A stretch of DNA of 64,000 nucleotides, from NCBI GenBank assembly GCA_034336665.1, contig JAPFBE010000013.1, positions 14,921,056-14,985,055 of the forward strand, written 5' to 3'. Source of the stretch: Luscinia megarhynchos (lineage: Eukaryota; Chordata; Aves; Passeriformes; Turdidae). The stretch's first letter is position 1. Every line of letters starts with the position of its first letter. Made by a program: the position numbers and the translations under genes. Positions 22,557 through 31,900 of the stretch are shown here, one piece after another. The notes below the pieces were generated by a model. That model saw nothing but the letters and a program-made list of their open reading frames with translations. It was not told where the DNA came from and searched no databases.

Positions 22557-23110
22557 TTGGTGTAGGAGGGGACACAAGTGCAGGACAGAGACCCACAGCG
22601 TCTCTCCGGGCTGCAGGTCCCCCTGATGTGACACTGTCACCTGTACCCGTGCAGCACATGAGGATTATCCATCTTTTGTGCCAATGCTGGGCCTTGCCAT
22701 GGCATCCCCACAGTACGGTGGCCAGGAGCAGGTGGGCATCCTGCCACTGGCAGTGCTGACTAGGATGTTATTTTTGGAAGAGCCCAGGCTCTGGCTCCCA
22801 TCCAGCTCTGAAAATGCTGCCGACTCAGGATTTCTTTCTTTCCACTTGGGAACACTCAGGAACCCTCTTCCAGCTCCCGTGAATAACTGTGTAAATGATG
22901 ACAGAGCAGTGTGCGTGTACCAAGACTGGCGAAGCAAAGTCTATCTCAGCAGCAGGAATGTGGGACCGAGCCCCTTTTCCAGGATGAGGCCCTTCCAGAG
23001 ATGAAATAGCAGAGGGATAGGAGGGCACAGGGATGTCACCCTGCTCAGCACTTGTGAGGAGACCTGGCATCACAGGGCTCACCGTGCCACACCACTGCTC
23101 CCAGCATCCT

Positions 23111-23254
23111 CACCTGGGAAAGGGAGCCAAGGGAATCTCTGGCATCCCATCCCACACCCTCACCTGGGAAAGGGAGCCAAGGGAATCTCTGGCATCCCAT
23201 CCCACACCCTCACCTGGGAAAGGGAGCCAAGGGAATCTCTGGCATCCTATCCCA
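23111..23254. repeat. Three near-identical 50-nt tandem copies
   Basis: 'cacctgggaaagggagccaa' starts at 23111, 23161 and 23211, exactly 50 bases apart, with essentially no differences except near the end of the third copy. The identity suggests a young, possibly length-variable expansion. Confidence 0.95.
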
Positions 23255-23559
23255 CTGGAAGTGGACATCTGCAGTGGCTGGCTGGGGGCAGGGTGCTGTG
23301 GCTGGTGCAGGGGGACCCTCTCCCCTCATCCTTCTCTCCCTGCCCTTTCTGCCAGCTCTGCTGTGGAAACCTAGGCTGTTCCCACCCTGTGTTCAGGGAA
23401 GTGGAAAGGTGAAAGCCATCGCACTACAGCCCTTCCCAGCCCTCAGCAGTCCTGGCACTGGAAGCAGGAGCACCCACATTCCCAGCCAGCCCAGCCATGT
23501 GGCACCACATGCCATTTCCAGTCTGGAACACAGATGGCATGGGAGTCATGGAGTAGGGA

Positions 23560-23960
23560 GGACAGGCTGGGGGAATGGGGTATCTGGGCTAGGTAGCTGG
23601 GGAAACTGTGCTGGGAAACTGGGGGAACTGGGCTATTTGAGCTGGGTGAAGTAGGGGAGCTGGGCTGGAGAAGCTGATAAGCTGGGCTGGGGAGCTGGAG
23701 AGACTGTGCTGGGTACCTGGGGGAACTGGACTGTTAGAACTAGAAGAACTGGACTGAGCAACTGAGCAAGAGGAGGCAGCAGTCAGTCTGAGGAAGCTGG
23801 GCTGGGCAACGGGGAGCACCGGGCTGATCAAGCTGGAACAACTAGGCTGGGGAACTAGAAACACTGGGCTAATGGAATTTGGAAACTGGCCTGGGAAACT
23901 GGGAGCACTGAGCTGATGGAGCTAGGGGAAGTGGACTGGGGAACTGGGAGCACTGTGCTG
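23560..23960. repeat. Degenerate CTGGG-type minisatellite
   Basis: 'gggaactgggctggggaact'-like units, with 'ggaactggg' or 'gctggg' every 10-15 bases. Related by eye to the block at 12395-12960, so the two arrays flank STARD10. Confidence 0.75.
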
Positions 23961-24508
23961 GCCCCCACCTGGGTGCAGAAATGCCCGTTTCTGACACCCT
24001 CCCCCATACTCCTGGGGCTTTCCCAGCTCCCTGGCTCCCAATCCTTATTCCTGCTCCACCATCCCACATCTGCCAGCAGTGTGTGGAGGTAAATCCAGGA
24101 ATCAGTAATTCAGGCAATAAACCTAAGTCTTCTAAAAAAAAATTTTTAAAAATATATACTTTTTTTTTTACTTCAAATCAAATCCCTAAAATGCATCTTC
24201 TTAGTGCTCTGTTTAACCCAGGAGTTTGTGGGGCCATGTGGAAGTACTGGAGTGATGGTGGGATGGCAAACTGGGCAAAGAGCTGCTGGGAAAATGGGGG
24301 GAATTGGGATGAAACGGGAGGAAATTGGTGGAATGGCAAATCCTGGGATGGGAAAGGGCTATGGGTAACTTTGGAGAGCAGCATGCACACACACATGCAT
24401 GCTCACACATGTGCTCACACAGGCATCCCCCAGAGGCATCTACTCTCAGCCCAGCCTGCAGCAGACGCCCAGATTTGTGCCACCACATGTGCAAGTCCTG
24501 CCTGGCAG

Positions 24509-24984
24509 AAATTCCCGGAATTTTGGGGCTGTAATTCCCCGATTTTGGGGGAAGAAATTCCCAGGATTTTGTGGCTGAAATTCCCAAGATCTGGGGCTAA
24601 AATTCCCAGGATTTTCAAGCTGAAATTCTGAGAGTTCTAAGCTTGGAATCCCCAGCTTTTTGGGGCCAGAATTCCAAGGGTTTGGGTCACAAAATTCCTA
24701 GGATTTTGGGGCTGAAATTCCCAGGCTTCAGGGCTGAGTATTCCAGGGTTTTGAGGCCAAAATTTCCAGGTTTTTGGGCCCAGAATTCCTGGGGTTTTGG
24801 GGCAGGAATTTCCAGGGTTTGGGTCCTAAAATTCCAAGGATTTGGGGGCTGAAATTCCCAGGATTTTGGGGTTGGAATTCCCAAGATTTTGAGCCTGGAA
24901 TTCTCAGGGTTCAGGGCTGAGCATTCCAGGATTTTGAGGCCAAAATTTCCAGGGTTTTGGGGCCAGAATTCCTAGTGCTTCAGG
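24509..24984. repeat. About 21 copies of a 23-nt AATTCC minisatellite with higher-order structure
   Basis: The unit is close to 'aaattcccaggattttgggg' plus 'ctg'. Variants alternate 'attccagg', 'aatttccagg' and 'gaattcc'. A multi-unit block starting 'cagggctgagtattccaggg' (about 24729) recurs about 185 bases later ('cagggctgagcattccagga', about 24914), so the array grew partly by block duplication. It lies 0.9 kb upstream of the CLPB start codon. Confidence 0.9.
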
Positions 24985-24989
24985 AGAGC

Positions 24990-25110
24990 ACAGGTTCCTG
25001 TGTGCACACGCGTGCGTGTAGAAACAGCCCTGTGTGTGAGAGTGCGTGTGCGTGTGCTGGCGTGTCTATGTGTGACGTGTGACGTTTGTTTGGTGTGTGT
25101 TTGATGCGCG
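24990..25110. repeat. GT/CG-rich alternating purine-pyrimidine stretch
   Basis: Interrupted (GT)n with many GCGTGTG steps ('gtgcacacgcgtgcgtgtag', 'gagtgcgtgtgcgtgtgctg'), ending in two TGACGT-like words at about 25073-25085. Alternating GT/GC DNA can adopt Z-form. Confidence 0.6.
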
Positions 25111-25760
25111 GCCGTGTCCGCCCCCTGCCGGAGCCCGCCACCCACTTCCCTGCGTGTCCCTCAGCCGACGCTGGTTTCCCGGCATGCCCCGGGAAGGCCC
25201 GGGCCGCGGTGCCTCTTGGGAGTTGTAGTCCGCAGGGGCGGACAAGCAGGCCGCAGGGCGCTGTGGGGGACTATATCTCCCGGCATGCCTTGCGCGCCCC
25301 TCATCAAGCTCCGCCGGCCGGCAGCCGCCATCTTGGTCCACCGGCGTCAGCGACGGGGGGGGGTAAGGTGCGAGCGGCGCAGCGGGAGGAGCGAGAGGGT
25401 TATGCTGGCCTCTCTGGCGTTCCGTCCGCTGCCACACGGGCTAGCGCGGCTCCTCCGAGCGCGGCCATGGTGGTCGCCGTCACGTGCGACCTACGGGACT
25501 GCGGCGGCGGCTGCGGCTGAGGGGGCCGGGGCCGCCCGACCGCGGCTGCTCCCAGTGTTGGTCGCCAGGGGGCGCCGCGAGCTCGCGCCGCCGCCAAGCG
25601 TGAGGCTGCCATGGCGGCTCGCTGCCTGCAGGGGGCGGCAGCGGGGCCCGGGGGGCAAAGCCCTGGCAGGGGCGCCGGTACCCGCTCCGCCGGGCCCGGG
25701 GCGCTCTCCCGTAGTTAATGGGCCAGGCCTGGTCCCAGTGCAGACCTCCTGGCCGCCTGC
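25110..25760 (+). promoter_or_regulatory. CLPB: CLPB CpG-island promoter and first exon region
   Basis: A strong CpG island covers the CLPB 5' end. It holds two ZNF143 (Staf)-type motifs in opposite orientation: 'cttgggagttgtagtc' at 25215-25230 (minus) and 'actatatctcccggcatgcc' at 25270-25289 (plus). A half-site 'tttcccggcatgcc' lies at 25175-25188. A YY1-type 'gccgccatcttgg' at 25324-25336 lies 66 bases before the start codon, a usual place next to the start of TATA-less genes. No TATA box is seen. Confidence 0.7.
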
Positions 25761-25987
25761 CACCGGTGTGGCCAGCGCTCGCTGCCTTGAGCCAGGAGCA
25801 TCGTCCGGCCTCGTGGCATCCCTCAGAGAGCCGACGGCATGGCCCTCAGGTGCAGAGCAGCGCTGCTGTCATGCGGGAGACCCCGGTGGGCATCAGAGCG
25901 GAGCTGGGAGCTGCTCCCCGGGAGCAGGGCTGCCTGCCCTCATCGCTGCGCTGGCTTACTGCTACCTGCAGGACCGCCTGTCCAAGG
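25402..25987 (+). CDS. CLPB: CLPB coding exon 1 (mitochondrial presequence)
   Basis: Starts [20 protein letters not shown], similar to human MLGSLVLRRK...LLRLLR: arginine- and leucine-rich with no early acidic residue, as expected for mitochondrial import. The exon encodes 195 residues, about 65 more than the human counterpart. The extra length is GC-rich, Ala/Gly/Pro-rich filler. Near the end, [20 protein letters not shown] aligns with the human hydrophobic stretch. The CY pair (C187/Y188) corresponds to the PARL cleavage site (C126/Y127 in human). The donor is CCAAGG|GTGACT, phase 1. Other ATGs in better context (25466, 25611) are out of frame and close quickly. Confidence 0.85.
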
Positions 25988-28900
25988 GTGACTATCGCTG
26001 CTGGGGCGGGAGGAGTGGGATGCAGCACGAGCCCTTTGGGAGGGGATGTGGGGTCCCTCCTTGGGGATGGAACCTGCCTGCTGACTGTGACCTGGGAAGC
26101 TCTCCAGGGAAGGGGTTATCCTTAAGGCTTCAGTGCATAAAGGGGCTCCAGGAGAGCTAGAGAGAGACTTTGGACATGGGTCTAGAGAGACAGAATAAGG
26201 GGGAATGGTTTGCCACTGACTGGCTTCTTTTAATCCTGAGGGCAGGCTTAGATGGAATATTGGGAAGAAATTCTTCCCTGTGAGTTTGGTGAGGCCTTGG
26301 CACAGGTTTCCCAGAGAAGCTGTGGCTGCCCTATCCCTTGGAAGTGTTCATGGGCCTGTTGGACAAAGCTGGGAGCAACATGGTCTGATAGAAGGAGTCC
26401 CTCCCCATGGCAGAGAGGTGGAATGAGATAAGCTTTAAGGTTCCTCCCAACCCAAACCACCACTTATCCCATCTCCCAGAGCTAAGTGCTGCTCTTCCTT
26501 TCTCTAGCCAGGGGGTGTCATTCTGACTCTGTGGTAGGAACACTGCTGTGTTGTCTGGAAACCTCTGGCTGAGGCTGACACCTTGGGGTGACAGTGTCCA
26601 CTGCCCTGGGATCCCTGCTGCACCCTGCAACCCCCTGTTCTTTGGTTGTGTGATGGGGAGCCAGTCACCAAGACAGCAAGGAGTTTTTAGGTAACCTGCT
26701 CGCAGGAATAGGCTCTTGCTCACTGGGGTGGTCAGTGAGAGCTCTGAGCAGCAGCAGCCCCTGCACATTCCAGGTTAGGATGGCCATGTATGTCCTCCAT
26801 GCTAACTCCCTCTCCCTTCTTTCTGCATTTCAGAGGATGCCCTTCTGGAAGCTGCAAGGATTAACAATGTTTCAGAAATCAGCAGGTGAGCAGGGATTTG
26901 AGATGTGAGAGCAGTGTGCCAAGAGCTGGGAAGGCAGGAAAATCCCATCAGCACATGGGGATGGAAGGGACTGGCTGCTCCCAGCCCCCATGGGGTGCAC
27001 CCCTCACCCTCTCAGATCCAGAGTGGGTGAGGAGAGATGGGGAGCACTATTACTTGTTGAGTAGGAGGTGGATTGCAGATCCTTGTGGTGAGACAGGACA
27101 GTGTGAGGCCATACTGTGCCCATGTGGACGTGCCCTGTGAGTGACACCCTGCAGAGGCTCAATTGTTGGGGTCTGGCTCTGAGCAAACAACCCTTGTGGG
27201 TTCCTCAGCCTGAGCCAGGAGTTCTCCAGGGGCCTTTTATCCCACGAGGAGCACAGGAGAGAGCTCCACCCACCCAAGGAAGTCATGGAACTGAGTGGTT
27301 GGGTGACCAAAGACACAGCTGTTAGGGACTGGAGCATCTCCAGAGCTCCTGTCCCATGGCAGCAGGCTTTTTGTCACAGTTGGTTGTGCCTGCCCCATTG
27401 GGGTGGTGCCATGGCACCTTTCAGGTGCATCTGGCAGCATTGCCTTCCCTCAGGTGGTAGCAAAGAGCCAGTTTCTCAGGCTCAGCATATGATTAGTCCC
27501 CAGGAGGCATGTTCTTTCTGCAGCCAAACCTCCAGGGAGGGACTCAAAGGTTCCAAGGATGGTTTGTGAGCAGCAATGCCATGTCAGTGACCAATTGCTG
27601 CACCCAGTGCCAGGGACAAGGTCTGGGACTGTGGGAGGAAAGCAGTTCTCCTGTAAAGTGGGAAGAGAAGTTAGAGAACCTTGGAGCTGCTTCTTGAACG
27701 GATCCTGGCACTCCTACTTGGTCTGTCTCAGAATGCCAGAGTTCTCCCAGGTCCCAAGTGCTGCCCTCAGCCAGTATGGAATTCAGACTTTTTGGCAGCC
27801 TGTGTAGGATGGGAAGAGATATTGCTGCTCTCCTGTGTGTACCACACACGTGTTTCTGTCTCTGGCTGAGATCACCCACCCAGCACAGGCACCTGGGGAG
27901 GCAGGATCTGCTGTCCCTGTGTAGAAGCAAAGGGAAGAGAAGGATAAGTGAGGATGAGGAGAGGGGGAGGAGACTCTTGCCTGCGGCCAGGGGATGTTCC
28001 ATCCAGTTTCCAGGATCTTGGATGAAGCAGCCTGGGTCTGCTGTACCCCAGGGCTGAGATCTGGCCTAGATCAAGGGCCAAAGAGGATATTGGTGTGCAG
28101 CTAATTGGCACATGTGTTCTGCTGCTTGTAATTGCAGGAAGCTGCTGTTTAGGGATGTCTGGGTGATTTGTGGGCCTGGTCAGGCAGAACAGCAAGAGGG
28201 ATGCTCTGTGCTCCAGCTGGTCAGGGCAGGGCTGGTGGCTGTACACCATCCTGCTGGGCTGCACGTCTACAGCTTCTCCCTTTGTTTCTGTGCTCTGTCA
28301 CAGAATCACAGAATCAATCTTTGGGTTGGAAAAGTCCTCTGAGATCATTGAGTCCAGCCATTCCCCCAGCACTGCCAAGCCCACCACTAAACCTGTCTCT
28401 AAGTGCAACATCTGCATGTCTGTTAAATCCCTCCAGGGATGGGGACTCCCCCACTCCCCTGAGCAGCTTGTGCCAGGGCTTGATGACCTTTTCCATGAAG
28501 AATTTTCCTGAAATATCCAACCTAAACCTCCCATAGCACAACTTGAGGCTGTTTTGTCTCATCCAGTCACTTGTTACTTATCTGTGAGAATAGCCTGACC
28601 CCCACCTGGCTACACCCTCCTTTCAGAGAGTTGTAGAGTGAGAAGGTTCCCCCCGAGCCTCCGTTTCTCCAGGCTGAGTTCCCCCAGCTCCCTCAGCCAC
28701 TCCTCATCAGCCCCTTTGGTCCAGACCCTTCAGCAGCTCCACTGTCCTTCTCGGGACACACTCCAGGACCTCAAAGTCTTTCTGGTCGTGAGGAGCCTAG
28801 CGCTGTGCACAGGATTTGAGGTACCTAATCCACCCCCCGTGCAGGGGAACCAGGATGTGCCTTAGGCTTGGTTGCCACACTGTAGCAGTGTTGATACAAG

Positions 28901-31900
28901 CTGATACACTTTTCAGCCACTCTGCTTCTAGCCTGTATATCTGCACAGGATTGTGGTGACCCAGCACTTGACCTTATTGAACCTCTTGCAGTGGCCTCCA
29001 CCCATCGAGCCAGCCTGCCCAGATCCCTCTGCAAAGGCTCTCCAGGGCCTTCCTTCCCATCCTGTTCCCTGTGGGCCTGGCAGCCCTCCCACTGAAGCTT
29101 CGTGCCTAACTCTGCTTGGCACATAGTGAATAGTGAAAACTAATGTCTCGCCCTGCTGCAGGCAGTTTCAGCCTCAAACATGGAGCATCCCTCTTACAAG
29201 GAAAGGCTGAGGGAAATGGGGCTGTTTAGCCTCAAGAAGAGATGACTTGAGAGGGGAACTCATCCTTGTCTGTCAGTGTTTGCAGGGAGGTTGTCACAGG
29301 ATTGACCAGGTTCTGCTCGATAGTGCCCAGCAATGGGACAAGAAGCATCAGGAGGAACTGGTGCACAGGAAGTTCCATCTCAATATGAGAAAGAACCTTG
29401 TACTGTGAGTTTGACAGAGTGCTGGAACAGCCTGCCCAGAGAGTCTGTGGAATCTTCTTCCTTGGAGGTATTCAAACCCCACTTGGACACAATCCTGTGC
29501 AGCCTGCTCTGGGTGAACTTGCTTAAGGAGAAAGTCGGACAAGATGATCTCCAGAAGTCGCTTCCCACCCTTCCCAACCATTCTAATTCCACGAATCTCT
29601 TTACAACAAGCTTCCACAGCCCAGGATTGCCAGAGCTACTGCAGAGCTGACAGAGGAGACACAAACAATTTTGCCTTCAATGCTCTCTCCACCTGCAAGG
29701 GGTAAAGTCCAAACTGAGCCTCGATGGGGCAGGAATGTGACAATCCAGCTGAGTAGCCATCCATGGAAACATGACCTGTCCTCCTGCCATACTGCTGTCC
29801 TCTGCCTGTGCTGTCCCTCGGGGTGTCAGGAGAGGGGAGGCTGTGCTGGTATTTCTCATACAGCTTCAGGCTTGTTTGAAGTGGGGTGCTGACCTTTTCC
29901 AAGTGCCTTCTTTAGCTGACAGCTGGTCATGATCCTCTGCACATGAGAACATCAGAATACAATTACTAGGAAATACAGTCTTTTATTGTGAAGTGTAGAA
30001 AATGGCCATGTGAGAGAGGGTGGGAGGTACCAAGAAAATCATGAGATCCTGCCTGAAGTACTGATTCCAGCTCTGGGGCCCTCATCATATGAAGGTTGTA
30101 GAGCTGCTGGAGTGAGCCCAGAGGAGGCCATGGAGATGCTCCAAGGACTGGAGCCCCTTTGCTCTGGAGACAGGCTGTGAGAGCTGAGGGTGTTTACCTG
30201 AAGAATAGAAGGCTCTAGAGAGACCTTGAAGCCCCTGCCAGTGCCCAAAGGGGCTCCATGAGAGCTGAAGAGAGACTCCAAGGGCATGGAGTGACAGGAC
30301 AAAGGGAGATGACTTCCAACTGATGGAATGCAGAGTTAGATGAGATATTGGGAAGAAATTCTTCCCTGTGAGGGTGGTTCAGCCCTGGCACAGGCTGCCC
30401 AGAGAAACTGTGGCTGCCCCATTCCTGGAAGTGTTCAAGGCCAGGGTTGGATGGGTCTTGGAGCAACCAGGTCAAGTGGAAGGTGTCCCTTCCCATGGCA
30501 GAGGGAGTTAAAACTAGCTGAACTTCAAGGTTTCTCCCAACCTAAACCATTCTGTGATTATTCCAAGCAGTGATTTTTAACTCTCAGAAGGAACTGGCCT
30601 TTCAGGCATATAAGACAGACCTCACTGGAATACAAGTTTGTATTGCTGCAGGAAGAGTGCATATCCACAGGCTGAATCCAACCCCTCTGCTGTAGGCTTG
30701 CTTCTACTGTCTGGCTCCTCTGAGTTTCCAGTCAAGTTTTCTCATTTTTAACCACTTGTTCAATGGAGGAGCTAAGTTGAATTCTTCATTGAACTGAAAG
30801 AATGTTCTAACTTCTGAGAACATCCCTTTTGGAGCATGTGGCAAACCAGCTCTTCCCTCCAAGCCCTTCATGCTGTTAGCCTGCACAAAAGATAATACCT
30901 AATTGATGTAGATAGTTTGATTTCTCTCAGCTTCAGTTGTTCTGTGCATTTGGAGGGAAAACAAGAAGCAAAGGCATAAAACTGCCCACCTCAATCCCAC
31001 TTGTGTTGATATTCAGTACTTTATATTAATTCTTTGTGTTCCAGTTTTGTTTTTTTAGCAAGCCACCCCAAAAGCACAGGCTTTCAGCAGTTTTCTCACC
31101 AGATAACCATGATGGAGCAGTGTTTTCCTCAGCCCTGTGCAATGTGACTCATGGAGACACAGAGCAGGTGTCAGGTGCCTGTTACCAGCTTCATTCCTAA
31201 CAGCAGGCAGCCACTCAGATCTGTGTGGTTGTGAGATCTGGAGCTGACCAGGTTCTCTCCTGCTCCCACAGGGATCTAGATGGACATGGCAGTGGGGCAG
31301 GAAGCTCCATGTCAGTTGCTGCAGCTGAGTCTGCTCTCCCCAAGCTGATTTTTTAGGTGGAGGTGATACAGAAACAGCTAAGTTAGGCTTGATTGCCCCA
31401 AACAGTGATCTCTCAATTTTCAAGTAGCTTCACACATCTTGGCTCTGACTCATCGCAGTTCTGCCTCCTCCAGACTGTGCTTGTCTCTTCTCCCTTGTTT
31501 GTAAGCAGCACAGCTCACTGAGCACAACTTCTCCCCATCCCTGTCCCTGGAAGTGTTCAAGGCCAGGTTGGACAGGGCTTGGAGCAACTGATCTAGAGGA
31601 AGGTGTTCCTGCCCATGGGAGGGAGTAGGAACAAGATGATCTTTAAGATCTCTCCCAACTGTAACCCTTTCAATTCTCTCAAATTTGGGTGGACTGGGGG
31701 TACAGCAGCACCTTTTGTTTGCTTCCTGGCTCAAGGGTTCAGAGACTGCATTTGAATTCAGAGACTGGGTAAAAAATCCCTCTGTGGTGAGTCAGGCTTT
31801 GCTTACCTGGAACATCACATCATTGAAAGGCACTGTGTGGAGGAGGTGGGTCTTTATGGGAGCCAGTATCCCATGTTGTACCTGTTGAAGCATTTTCTCT

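Larger units (their letters stand above)
22300..25080. other. STARD10-CLPB intergenic region
   Basis: The start codons of the two divergent genes are 3.4 kb apart. The interval holds a CR1 fragment (22340-22556), a recent 50-nt triplication (23111-23254), a CTGGG-type minisatellite (23560-23960), a 23-nt AATTCC-type array (24509-24984) and a GT-rich stretch just before the CLPB promoter. I see no gene. The human neighbour of STARD10, ATG16L2, is not here. Confidence 0.75.

Noticed and set aside
22300..25080. ATG16L2 or another gene between STARD10 and CLPB
   Set aside because: No exon-like sequence with splice sites was found; the interval is mostly tandem repeat.
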